DNA of 64,000 bases, taken from assembly GCA_029891385.1 (NCBI GenBank), contig CM057228.1, forward strand, positions 80,216,964-80,280,963, given 5' to 3'. A program made the position numbers and the translations under genes. This document shows positions 48,307-61,070 of the stretch, one piece after another (position 1 is the stretch's first letter; every line of letters starts with the position of its first letter). The stretch is from Erythroxylum novogranatense. Its lineage: Eukaryota; Streptophyta; Magnoliopsida; Malpighiales; Erythroxylaceae. The notes under the pieces were generated by a model that had not been told where the DNA came from, did not search any database, and saw only the letters and a program-made list of their open reading frames with translations.

Positions 48307-49458
48307 TTATTCATCATCATAGTCGGTGGAGTCTTCCAAAACAATATCACATTCATTCTCACTACTTCTTATATCTAAGTCCTCCAAATCGTCATTCAAA
48401 TGTTGCTCGGAATTCAATAAAACATTACTTATTACATCAAATGCAATATCATTTTGATCTAAAAACTCTAAGGAACATTCCTCAACTTCCACTGAAAATT
48501 CATCAGACTCCTCAATGCCAATTTTACCTTTTTCATTACCATGTAAAGGGATATCATATGCACATCTAACTTCACGCACTTGCACAATTCGCCAATTTGG
48601 ACCGAATAACAAATCTTCTATATAAAGGACTTGCTTCACTTGGTTTGCCAAAATAAATGGTTAATCCTTAAACCAGAACTTAGTTACATTGATGTTTTTT
48701 ACAATGTCGTTGACCTTCATATTCAAATTTTTAAGATCATACCATTTTCACTTGAAAAGAACATTTTTATCCCTAACATATTCAAGCCTAATAATATCTA
48801 TCAGTAGCCCATAAAATGCAATACTATCTTCCCCATAATTTCCTAACATTGTAACATCACTATGTTGTGTAATCCTACACAGATCACTGACTTCAGTGTG
48901 AAATCCCATGCCATTCCTATTGCATACAATATACTTTTGCAGCAAACTATAAGGTCCACATACTAATGTATACAAAGACTCAAAGATACTTCCTTCACGG
49001 GAGCTAGTTAATGTCATCATCTATAACAACAAATGAAAATTAATTAATAATATGTAATTATTAGTGTAAACCATATACAAACCTTCTTCTCACCTGATGC
49101 TTTAACAATTAAGAAAATTGTTCTCTATGTCTCCTATCAACATATAATGGATTTTGCTACCTTAACTCATCATGTGCTCACTATAGATGAAAAAAATTGA
49201 TCAAGATTATATGAAATATATCTACTTATTACATATCTTAATTTCACAATAGGTTAAAAAAACTTACTCAATAAAAGGCCTATGCTTATGAAAATTCATA
49301 AGCATATACCAATGTGCAATCTCTAGCTCATCTTTAAGAAGAAAAATTGTTTTGTCAGCACCAGTCGGCCTACATCATTGGAAGAACACTAATATGTCAC
49401 TACCATAAACCATATCATTGATTCACTCTGGCATATTGAAGTTGGTTTCAATTTCTTT
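48307..49458 (-). pseudogene. CACTA-B TNP2 C-terminus and DUF4216 domain
   Basis: From 49458 the TNP2 frame resumes (IETNFN motif; RPTGADK; ELEIAHWYMLMN) with stops. DUF4216 follows at 49020-48748 (GMGFHTEVSDLCRITQHSDV; AFYGLLIDIIRLEY) and 48651-48307 (QVLYIEDLLFGPNW; CAYDIPLH), with two stops between. An acidic tail ends in DYDDE at 48307. In plant CACTA proteins this region follows the catalytic part. Confidence 0.9.
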
Positions 49459-51562
49459 TGTTAGTGTTATGTAAATATAGTGCCTTGGAAAGCAAGTGTA
49501 TTTACATGTAACTTTATCTTCTTCAGTTACAGTTTTGTAATGAAAATATTTATTATTAATAAAACAAAAGAGTTTGGTTTTATTTGTGAGAACATTATAT
49601 ATCTACTCAAAAGGGAACAAGATCCTTTTGTAAGTAATATACATATACATAGAGATGTATAGGAAACATGTATATTATAAGAATCTAAATTAATGGATTC
49701 ACAGTTGAATAATCAAGTTAGTCACTTGATTATAGTTTAGAATGTAGTGTTGCGATTTATCTCCATATAAGTAAAGGAGTTTACTTAAAGAGAATGATGA
49801 GTTTCATATCATGATAGTAGTTGACTATTCGATAATGGCAGTATTAAATGAATCTAAAATCAAGTATGTTTTCAAGAATAAAGTGGGCTGTTACTTTAAT
49901 CTTAAAGCATACAACTTAAGCATTCACTTATTATAGACCACAATCTTGATGAGTGGTGAACTCGTATGTCTTTCATTATAATTCTTGATATGATTGAAAT
50001 AGATTTTTACAGAGTATTAATCCAGTGTCTGAATGTTGGAATTATCAATTGAAACATATATCAGGAAACATTCGCTTCAATAAAGAGTTTATAGTACTAT
50101 CATCACTTCTAGATGTTTTAAGGAGATTTAGTGATTAAACTAGCGTCAGTAGTTTGATGGACTAACTACCCATCAAGTCTTAACACCAAGATGAGATCTT
50201 GTGGGTTAATCACCATATAAAGTAAAATGAGAGATCTAGAAGGAAAAGCCAATATAAGGGCAAAACGATAATTTTACCCTATATTATACGGATGACTATA
50301 ATAAGGTTCTAAATAGGGTTTGCAATTGGACATAAAATATGTGTTCTCGTAATATTTAATAATTCAAGAGTTCAAATAATTGTCTTTAGTGGAATGACAT
50401 TTAGTTAATAAGCTAGAATTAATTCTAATGATATTAAATTAATTATAGGCTTATTAGAGCTTGAATTATCAAAGTCCAATAAGATTCCCCACTTGGCTTC
50501 AAGAGAGGTTATCAAGCTAAGTAAGAAATATGAATGGAGGTTTTAAAAGCACACAATTGAATGTTTGTCTTACACTAATTAATGGCTAATTAAAAACCCA
50601 AATGTTCATTTAGAAATGGGCTAGGCTTTAGTTTAATGTAATTGATTCGATTAATTATATTAAAACAAATCTTTTTAAAGAAATGAACGAACAATTTTGG
50701 TTATTAGGGTTGAATGTGTAGCTACACATTTGACAATAAAAATACTAAATAAAGATGGTCTTTATTATGGTTTATCATCATTAAATGGAGTTATGAACTT
50801 ATCATTAAATGGTTTAATGGTTATCTTTTAATGTTAGCATATAACCTATTAGCATTGATTGGATTAAAGAAGAAAGATGTAAATTGGATGGATCATCTTC
50901 TTTCTTACATCATCAAAAACTGATATTAACATGATAATATTAGGTGATTGGACTTTTCATATAAGCATCTTAAAACAAATGAGAAGAGTCTTATTTAATG
51001 ACTTCTTTATGTTTGATTAAAGAAAGGTGTGATGCATTGGATGTTTCCCCTCTTCTCTCTTATCATGCATAACTGAAATTAGGAGTGTAAGAAAAGGCAT
51101 CTTGCATTGTTTTGACCAACTCTCTCCTCTCACCTATGCATGGTCAAAACTTAGTATGAGAAGTGTCTCATTGTTTCCTTTTCTTTTCTAAGAAAATACT
51201 CCTCCAAAGTGTTTCTTCTCCTTTCCTACTAAAGGATTTTGTTAACCAAGTTGTCCTAGGAGAGCAAGAGGTAAATCTAATTGGTTAAGGATACAACAAC
51301 AAGGAAAAGATAGATTGAAAAAAAGAAGGCTTTGGATGCAAGAAGAAGGAGAGGATAGCACAGCAAGGAATTAAAGCTGTAGCAAAGGAGTCGGTAATAC
51401 TCTTCATCTTATTTATGTCTATTATTATCCTTATACCATATCATGTATAGACTGGCATGATGATTTGGATATATATTGCTTCCACTGCAAATAAGATTTC
51501 TAAAAAGTTTTGAAATCTACCAGTTCTTCAAATATGGCATGCTTTCTTTTCCCAATCCAACA
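49459..51562 (+). mobile_element. Solo LTR of the copia family (opposite orientation)
   Basis: It is 2,104 bp, close to the full copia LTR length, with ends TGTTAGTG...ATCCAACA and flanks TCTTT (49454-49458) and CCTTT (51563-51567), a target duplication with one change. It is clearly diverged from the LTRs of the 37027-46677 element, so it is an older insertion. It interrupts CACTA-B TNP2 between a CSMYLKG block and the IETNFN block. Confidence 0.93.
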
Positions 51563-54034
51563 CCTTTTAGATACATTGAACAAAATGTCCTGCACTCTTT
51601 AACCACATACGTTTCAATAATTGACCCTTCCAGATGTGTTTTATTTATAACAAATCTCTTTAGTGAACCTAGGAATCTTAACAAATGATTAGCCATAATT
51701 ATATAGGACACTATTTAGTTAACTTTTAAGAGTGATAGGATAAATTTAAATAATACCTCTGAATTGGACACATCCGTCTATATGCAAATGGTCCACCAAG
51801 TAAGGCTTCATTTGGCAAATGAATAACCAAATATACCATGACATCAAAGAATGTCAGTGGGTATATTATTTCAAGTTTGCATAAGATTAAAGTTATCTCA
51901 TCACACATCTTTTGTACGTCATCCTTATTCAAACTTCGTCTACAAATTTGACGAAAGAAGTCCCCTAAATTCATTAAAACATCTGTCTCATCTTCATTGA
52001 AGATGGCACACGTGCCTATTGGAAGAATGCTTTGTAACAGTATATGACAATCATGAGACTTAAGTCCAGTAATCTTCCTTTCATTAACATTAAAACATCT
52101 AGATATATTAGAAGTGTAAGCATCTGGAAACTTCACTTGCTTTACAAACTTGCAAAACTTCTTTTCATTGGAAGATATTGTATAGCATGCTGGAGGTTTT
52201 GCCACAACAATTCCATCAACTGCTCTTTTCAATTGTAATTCCTTTCGAATGTTCATATCTTCCAAGTCAAGCCAAGCCTTGATTGAATCTTTGGTTTTAC
52301 CTTCAACATTCATCAAAGTACTAAGGATATTGTTACAAATATTCTTTTCTATATGCTTGACGTTAAGGTTATGCCTCAATCTTAACTTATGCCAATATGG
52401 TATATCAAAAAGAATGTTTTTTATATTCCAATTCAACTATCCTTCCAATCTCATTCTCCTTTTATTACTGAGGTGCTTTCCATAACATATATTTTGCACA
52501 TGATATAATTGTTCCACCATATCATCTTTATCTGGTAAGTTAGGTATAGGCCGATGATCACTCTTGCCATCAGACATCTTGCTTTTTCTCCTTGGATGAT
52601 CATAAGGAAGAAAACGTTGATGGCCTAAGTAACCAATCTTACTTCTTAACTTACAAGAAGGAGTGTCCTTTTTACAAACAGGGAATGCCTTATAGCCTTT
52701 AGTGCTCCACCTAGAAATATTACCATGAGTTGGAAATTCATTGATAGTTCATATTAAAGTTGCATACATTCGAAAATTTTCTCCTTTTGAAGCATCAAAA
52801 ACATCAAAGCCATCTTCGCATAACTCATTTAATTCATCTACTAGCGGTCTCATATAGACATCAATGTCTCTACTCACCGCTTTTAGATCTAGAATAACCA
52901 GCGATAGCATAAAAAATGACTTATATGTACACATCCAAGGGGGTAAATAGTATGTTAAGAGAAAAACAAGCCACACATTATATGAAAGTGACAAATTGCC
53001 ATATGGATTGAATCCATTTGTTGTTAAACGTAGTCTAACATTACGTGGTTCTCTATCAAACTTAGGATATAGTTAATCAAAGCTCTTCCAAGCTTCTTCA
53101 TCAGAAGGATAAACTATGGTATTACTGTCACCTTTAGGCCTATCATTATGTCATGTCATTTGTTTAGTAGACTTCCTTAACATGAATAATCGTTGTAATC
53201 TAGACGTTAATAGAAAGTACCGCAATACTTTATGAGGTATCTTTTTACCTCTGCCATCATTAATTCTCCATCTTGATGTTCCATACTAGGGAAAACTTTC
53301 TAAGTCCCCATGCTCTTTCCAAAACAGGGAACAATCGTACTTACATGCATGTATCGACATATAACCCAAACCTAGGCTCCATAGAAATTGATTTTCTTCA
53401 TAATAGGACTTCGACAAAGATTTACAATTAGGTAATGCATCCCTCAGCAAAGCAAGTAACATGTCAAATGACTTATTTCTCCACTTGTTGTATACTTTCA
53501 AGTGAATCAACTTTATTAAAAACAACAACTTTGAAAAGTTTATACATTCGGGGTATAGATCTTCAATTGCTTTACTCAACAATTCATGAAAGTCACCGAT
53601 AATAGAATATTCGGTGCCTATAGGAGGACTCCTTCCATACTAATCAATTTGACAATCATTTAAGAAAGTACCCGCATCATTAACCAAATCTTGCATGCCA
53701 TCATCCTCCTCATCACCATCACCTTCATTAATATCATTGCTCGTCCCATCAATGTCTACATTTACAGGATCAAGCCTTTCTTCCCTAGAGATAAATCTAT
53801 ATTTTGGTAGCTCACCATGTAAAACCTAGCATGTGTATAATTGGTTCATGTTGAATTGTATTAAATGGTCAAAAACATTCATCTGAGACCTTATATAAGA
53901 ATTCATGCAACTCGCATAAGGGCATGAAATTTCACAATCTTTTCCCGTTTTTCAGCCACAAAATTCATAAACATTCTCACACCATCAATGTATTCACGAG
54001 AAACCCTAACACTATTGATCCATCTCTTATCCAT
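51563..54034 (-). pseudogene. CACTA-B TNP2 transposase (N-terminal and catalytic parts)
   Basis: The start is an ATG at 54034 followed by MDKRWINS.R.S.EYIDGV, matching the transposase-associated N-terminal domain. Further blocks are SFDMLLALLRDALP and CKYDCSLFWKEHG (53582-53286), PPWMCTYKSFFMLSLVI and DIDVYMRPLVDEL (52994-52749), then a 236-codon open stretch (52436-51726) with RHNLNVKHIEKN, LKSHDCHILLQ and GGPFAYRRM. The order is that of full plant TNP2 proteins. Stops at about 53900 and 52740-52440 and the solo LTR disable it. Confidence 0.94.
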
Positions 54035-54158
54035 AGTTGCTAAAATACCTATTAATTAAATATAAGAATGAGAACATTATGTTATGTTAGTGGCAAATCA
54101 ACCAGACTCAAACACAATATTTATAGGTCAATTACTTATCTAAAGGTTGATTCCTTAT

Positions 54159-55496
54159 CTAAACCATTCATTTCCAAAGAAGTAGAGGAATTATATTTTT
54201 CCCTCAACCCTAATAAGGCTCTAGGCCTTAACAAATGATTTTTTTAAAAAAAGCTTAGTCTCATTTCAAATCAATGGTGGAAGAAACAATACTAGAATTC
54301 TTTAATTATAGTAAGATGTTGAAAAAGGTTAACAAAACTTTTATTTGTTGCATTCTTAAAATTCCTTATCTATGTTCTTTGGAAGACTTCAGGATTATAT
54401 CTTGTTGTAATACATTCTATAAAATCATTTCCAAGATGATTATAAGCAAACTCAAGTGTTTGCTTCCTAAATACATTGATTCATCCTAATAAGCTTTTAC
54501 AAAGATAGGTAAATATGGGACAACATTCTCTTGGCCTAGGAGCTTTTTAAAAGATATAATAAAAAACATACAATAAATAATTAGGCACTCAAAATTGAAT
54601 TTTCATAAAGCTTTTGACTCTATAGATTGGATATTTATAATCATCACTATAAAATCATTTAGATTCCTTGATGTTTTTGTTAGTTAGGTTAATCAATGCA
54701 CAACCTTAGTATCCTTTAGTGTATTAATGAATGGTAAACCTATTAATGGAGTTAGAGGTTTGAGAGAAGGAGATCCTCATCTCTTTGTCTCTTTCTTCTT
54801 AGTATGATGGTACTTTAAGACTTATTAAATTGATTATTAACTAAAAGAATCACTTTAAGTTCCACTCAAATGAAAAAAAAACTAAGGGTATGAAGCTTGT
54901 TTTCACAAATTATTTAATACTCTTCTCAATATTTGATATTAATTTTGTTTATTTTTTAGGACTACAATAAACATTTTTAAACAAATATCAAGGTTATCTA
55001 CTAACAAGGAAGAAAGGAGATTGATATTGTCATTAAGTGTACACTACCTAGATGAATGATTCTCCTCTTTAATAGAGTTAAAAATTTTAAGCTAAGGGAA
55101 ATAATAAGAATGGAGATCAAGAATCATATTGGAAATAGTGACTCAACAAATTTTTCGTATGATAATTGACTCAATTTTGGACCTCTCACATATGTACATA
55201 ATGGTCTCCTAAATTCAATTCCAAAATCTAGTTTAATTAAAGAAAGTTTCAGGACAAAAAAGACAAAACATTAAGTTGATTCCAATAAATTCTCTAACTA
55301 CCATGATACTAAATACAAGCCTTTTTCTAGAAAATGAGGACATTATTGGTGGAACGACAACTTAAATGGAAAAATCCTCATATTTTTTTGTAGGATTCTA
55401 TTAATGTTACATGCCTAAGGATCATTTGAATAATATAAACCTCATTGAAATTATTTATCATATTTAATTCAAAAAATGAAAAGCTCTAACCATGTA
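54159..55496 (+). pseudogene. L1-type LINE reverse transcriptase fragment
   Basis: In plus sense the blocks LNPNKALG, LEDFRIISCCNTFYKIISKM (near 54380), LKIDFHKAFDSIDW (near 54590), INGVRGLREGDPH (near 54750) and a degenerate FADD-like block (near 54900) follow plant L1 RT order. A later IKNHIGNS..NFSYDN..FGPL block (near 55110-55190) fits the C-terminal region. Both ends are missing and frames shift. The giant solo LTR at 55497 cuts it off. Confidence 0.88.
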
Positions 55497-56933
55497 TGTT
55501 GGGACCCGATCCCGAAATCGGACCCCAACTGAAAAGACGGAAAACGTAAACGAAAAACGAAGTGGCGGAAAGCAAAATCGAAAGCAATCGAATTCGAAAG
55601 AACGGAACGGAAGACGAAAGGCAACGTAGGCAAACGAAATTACAAAGCGAAATTACAAATCGAATCGAAAACATAAGACGAAAGAATCGAAAGTGATTCG
55701 AAAGCAAAAGTAGCGAAGTGAATCGAAAGAAAAAGTAGGGAAGCGAATCAAATGCAAAAGTAGGGAAGCGAATCGAATACGAATCGAAAACGGAACAAAA
55801 ACTTAACAAAGCGGATCCGACATCCGAGAACAAAGAACAGAAAAAAAAAAAAACGATCGCGTTGGAAACCCTAAGACTAACCAATCCGAAAACGGTATAA
55901 ATTTTTTTCTCTTTCTTTCTTTCATTTTCATTCAATCTCTTACAAAGTGATACACTTTTTCACTTTGGAAATTATCAATTTCCAATCCTCAATCAAAAAT
56001 CTCGATACATTCAAATTGTCATATTCAAACTCATAAACATCAATTTACCAAAAATCTTATTCTTATTCTATCTTTGCCATACAGCCAATTTTATCAAAAA
56101 TTGGGCAGCATGACGGCTGTATTTTAACAACCCCAAAACCTGCAAATGGTTTAAAAAAACACTTCTATTCCCAATCAAAACTTAGAATCCTCAGACTACC
56201 CGTCCGAAATCCAAATCCCTATCAAACAAATCCATTTTCATATGCAAATCACATTCAAATCTCAAATCATACACAAATCCCATTCATATCTTCAATATAC
56301 AAATTCTTAATGCAATCTAAACACAACCCAATCATTCATAAATTATACAATTCCAGAATTCATATACATCATACTCAATTATATACACAATTTCATAATT
56401 CACATATCCATGTACAAATCCATTCTTAAGTTCGGAATTCATTTACATTCCAAAGTAATTACACTACAATCTTTAATGGTATTCCACGCCTTAAACAAAA
56501 CCAATATCAAAAATATAAATTATACGAATTACAAAAACATGCAAAGATCGAACTGATGCCTTGACCGTCTTTCATCCGATCTCTTGCTCGAATACTTGGA
56601 GATGGGGATGAAAGGGGGGTGAGCTTAAAGCTCGTGAATAATATGTTTATAAATCGAAAAATAAGCAAAAATAATTTTGCAAAACTTTTGCTATTTAAAA
56701 ACATTTCACAGTAGAGCAATTTATCAAAGCTCACTTTTCAAACTTTTCAAATCATTTATAATTAATATAAAAAATTTCACACTTGACACAATCCTCAATT
56801 TCTCATTTCTCAAAATTCTCACATATTTCACAATTCTTAAACAAATTCAAAAACATGAATGCAATCACATATAAATGTAAATCAAAATACATAACATATC
56901 AAAACGGTTTGGGTCGTTCCAAAATGAAACGTA

Positions 56934-57011
56934 CTGTACATTCCCGCATAACGATCCTGTGCAGTCATGAATAGAACGTACTACACCTTCCCGCATAGCG
57001 GTCCGGTGTAG
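56934..57011 (-). other. Tandem 31-nt hairpin pair in solo giant LTR
   Basis: Unit 1 (56934-56964) has arms CTGTACA/TGTGCAG, which pair with one wobble. Unit 2 (56981-57011) has arms CTACACC/GGTGTAG and an inner CCGC/GCGG stem. The arms differ from other copies in a compensatory way. Confidence 0.8.
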
Positions 57012-58913
57012 TCGTGAACTTATGGGAGTCCGAAAATCGGAGCTCCAGTGCCACTAGTGGGCAGGCGGGAGAAGCCTTTTAAAGAAAAGAGACAGTGCAC
57101 TGACTCGATTTAAGGGACCTAACCAAACCCACATATCACATATGTTATACTTAAAAAACAAATTGGCTGAAGGCAAAATTCCAAACTGATCTTTTCATAT
57201 CGTGTCATATACAACACAATGTCATTCATACTTTGAACCAAAATTTGCATAACGAAATTTCCAATCATTCAAGTATAAAACAACAATTCCATTCGCAATT
57301 TACACAATTTCAAAAATCACATAACAATCTAGTGCACATATCAAAATCTCAAACATAATTCAAACACCCAAGAATGCACAAATTTGCAATTTAACAAAAT
57401 CATAAATCAAAACAAAATCACATTCTTTCAAAACAATGAAATCCTCACTATAGACATTTTTCAAATTATTCAAATCTTTCAAAGAAATAATGAATTCGAT
57501 AATTATTGCAATTTCTTAAATCATTCCCAAAGCTAGGAATTTTAATCATTCGAAAATAATTTCTTAAAAACCCTTTTCACTTTCTTAACTTTTCAAGAAC
57601 ACAAATTTAACTTATAATTCAAAATATAAACACATTATCCACCTCATTTCCATGCTAGAACTTTGTCCCAAACTTCAATTTGTCCATAGCCTCTCTTTAA
57701 TTTCCCTAATTCAATAACATAAACCCTAATTAATTAAACATCCAAATTAAATCTCACCTAAGCATAATCACCAAAATTAACTTCATAATTCACAAACCCA
57801 TATCAATCTTAATCCAAATAAATCAAAATCTCACTAAAAATTCAAAGCTTAAAAATCACCCCTTACCTTCATCTTCTTCATTTTCGAAATTTCCTTAGCT
57901 TGGAAGGAAGCTCTTGTCTTCTTCAATCTTTTTCCCCTTGAATCAACTCAAAAATCATGCTAGAAGACCCAAAAATTCAAAAACCTAGCTTTTTCCCCTT
58001 CTTCCTTCTTCTTCTCCAACGAACTCTACCTTTCTTTCCTTCCTTCTCTCATTTGTTTCCTCAATATTTTGTGTCTTTCATTCCCCTTATATGGCAGCCC
58101 ACTTGCCATGTCATTTATGAATGACAAATGACCAAAAAGCCCTTCCATGTAAGCCTTAAAACTTAACCCTTTAAGTAGTCTTCCCAATTTGCCCTTAAAC
58201 TTTATTTCAATTCATGCTCACTTTAGGACATTTTTCTCACTAACGAATTGAAGAAATTTGCCAAAATTCCCTTCTAGAGAAATGTTCCTTACTGTCTTAG
58301 TTTCATAATGCCATCAAAATCATTTAATTTGGTGCACTATTCCAAAATTTATGCTCCAGACATTTTGTACTAGTCTTATGCTAACACATTTTCTAGCACT
58401 TTACTTCCATAAAAAAATTGACATTCTTAAGGACAAAATTGAAACTCGAATCCTTCATAACATTTGTAGCTCTATTTCTCTAGTTTAATCCAAATAAAAA
58501 ATTACCTCATTTGGATGCCTAAAGAAATAGTTATAGCCCAAATACTTTCAGCTCTTACTAAACCAAAACTGAACACTAAACCCGACTTCAATTCAGAAAT
58601 TGAAAGTCTTAGGGGCTAAATTGAAATTCAATTCCTTCATACTACTTGTATCCCCAAGTCTCTATTTTGTTTTTGAACAAGAATCAAATCAATCGGATCT
58701 CCACAGATCAAGAATTGCTCATAAGACTGAACCATGTTCAGAAAATTACCTAACTTACTTTGATTAAATCAATCATCCTTAATTTAATCTAAAAAATCCA
58801 CAATTTTCTATAGACAGATAGAGGAATATCTTATAAATCCAACACTTTAAAAATCAGGTCGACCGGAGGTCAGACAAAAAGTTATGGACAAAAGAATGGA
58901 GAGAGGTCGGTTA

Positions 58914-59206
58914 GGAAAAAATGGCCGAACAGAAATGGCTGAGCGGAAATGGCCGAGCGGAAGTGGCCGAGCAGCAATGGCCGAGCGGAAATGGCTGAGT
59001 GGAAATGGCCGAGTGGAAATGGCCTAGTGGAAATGGCCGAGTGGAAATGATCGAGCGGCAATGGAAATGCGAAAATGGAAAAACGGAAATGGCTGAGTGA
59101 AAATGGTCGAGTGGAAATGGCCGAGCGGAAATGGCTGAACGGAAATGGTCGAACTGAAATAGCCGAGCGGCAATGGCTGAGCGGGAGCGACCAAGCAGGT
59201 CGTTCG
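58914..59206. repeat. 14 bp GC-rich minisatellite in solo giant LTR
   Basis: About 18 variant units of GGCCGAGCGGAAAT run from 58914 to 59206, with one irregular stretch near 59062-59090. They sit where the other giant LTRs carry a GCGAGGGCGAG island. The two long minus-strand open frames here, rich in Arg, Ser, Phe, Pro and Ala, are translations of the repeat and not genes. Confidence 0.9.
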
Positions 59207-59891
59207 CCAGCACGATCTTCCAACTTCTAAAATTCATAACTTGTGACTCAGAACTCCAAAATTTTCAAATTTGGTATCAATGGAAAGATCAAAACATAAT
59301 CTAAAACTTTTATGATGCAGTTAAAGGCAATCTCTGCCTCTATAAGGGTCAAAATTCCAATCAAATGTACTGGTCACTTAAATGTCATCCTATACCACAT
59401 CCAAACTTTAAAATTTCAAATCTTCTAATTTCCACAACCAAAAATAACATATTACACATCCTCGAAAAGATCAAAACTTAAACTACAATCTTTAAGAAGA
59501 CCCTCCAATCCAATTTAAACTCTAAGAGGGTCAAAAATGTAGTCAAAGTTTTTGCCCATTATGGAAATTTTGACAGCATCTCCCGTAAATTTTTGCTAAC
59601 AAAATTCTTCAACCTGCACAACGCTTCACTCATCCACATCTTTCAATCTCCCAAATCACAAACCAAATCATATAAATCCACAAATTCATCTCAAATGGCA
59701 GAAAAAACAATACTCCTTATTTTTTCATCAAACATATGCAAAAACACAAAGAAACTCAATTGTCTTTTATTTTATCAAATGTTCATAAATTCATTCATAC
59801 TTTTTATGCAATTACAAGAAATCATACCACATTTACTCATTTTATTCCATTTTATAATTTCTAATTTTCATAAAAAGTTCGAGGTCCAACA

Positions 59892-61070
59892 ATGTAAGGT
59901 AATTAACTTTGAATCATGATATGAGGATAGTCCCTTTTCATGCAATGTGTTACCCTATATAGAAACCCAAAGATCTTAACTTTAAGACAAAAAACGCACT
60001 ACTTAAAGTCTAAGAGTTCTTTAACAATAACCACACTTAATCATCGAGCATTGAATTTTCTAGTCTATTTTAGAGCATAATATTTAGATAATCATGTTGC
60101 CAACAAAATAAAAATCCATCTAGTCAAAGAATGTAGACAATCCAAAGGGAGAAAATTGGGATCAATTAAAGAGATAAATAATATGAACCCATCATAAATT
60201 TTCATACAAAAAACCCAAAGTAAGATCAATACACAACATTACAAAGAGGTTCTCTTCAACATCCACAAACTACAAATGTTTGTTGCATAATAAAGCTAAC
60301 ACGGTAAAGGAAAAAGAAGGTAAAATTCAAACAAACGACGACTTGGAAAGCATAAAGTAAAATTGAAAAATAAACTCACTATAGTTTACATTGTTTCAAA
60401 AACCAGCAAAAGACCAATGTAAGAATAGTTTTTAGGAACCATTAGTTCGTCCAAAAACCCAATATTTCTAGGAAGATGTAGTTTGCTACAAACACAAGGC
60501 CTACCTTTATTATAGCTATAGTTTGTGCGAGCTGGAGTGGCTTCTCAACAGCATTATAGACATGTTGGTGACTAGATTCTCTCAAAGTTCTAATGGCCAT
60601 AAACAAAACCTGAGCCCTACAAAGACATTAAAAAACTACAAATATTAATCAATTAGAAAAAAATAAAACTTGGAATTGAGATCTAGGCATAGACAAGCAT
60701 GGACTTGCTAGCCAATGAAGACTGCCTAGTTATAAATAGAGAGATATAAGTGCCTTAAAAGAGAGAAAAAAACCTACCATACGAAGGAGAATGAAACTAA
60801 TCCATTTGAGATAGATTGAGAGAGGAGAGAGTTAGACTTTATAAGGAAGAGAAAACTGGTAACGAAGATTGATCCACGGAGAATCAGACACGGATACACA
60901 ATACCTTAATGAAATACGTCAGAGAAGATGATGACAATAGCCAGAGATACAGCAGCTCGATGAAGAACAAGCAGACGATGGATGACGGAGCAGATCGGAT
61001 GAAGAATAAAGGAAACACCACGCATAAGTTGGGGGGGGCGAAGGGGACTTGGGTAAAGGTTTTAAGAAGA
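59892..61070 (-). other. Promoter-side region of CACTA-B
   Basis: This 1.2 kb lies between the right subterminal repeats and the interior, upstream of TNP2 in minus sense. It is likely leader or promoter DNA. The part near 60780-61060 is purine-rich with a G-run at 61031-61038. The overlapping short frames at 60909-61121 have no recognisable domain. Confidence 0.5.

Larger units (their letters stand above)
55497..59891 (-). mobile_element. Solo giant LTR (4,395 bp)
   Basis: It has the same TGTTGG...CCAACA ends and the same internal landmarks as the giant LTRs on the left: CGAAA-rich terminal part, hairpin pair, 'ccactagtgggcaggcgg' block and GC-rich island. The target duplication ATGTA is perfect (55492-55496 and 59892-59896). 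A possible TATA box (TATAAGG in minus sense) is at about 58085-58092. No coding sequence remains. Confidence 0.94.

Noticed and set aside
58882..59237. Two overlapping 108-113 codon frames of repeated Phe-Arg-Ser-Ala-Ile words
   Set aside because: A 14 bp repeat leaves several frames open. The apparent protein repeat is an artefact of the minisatellite.
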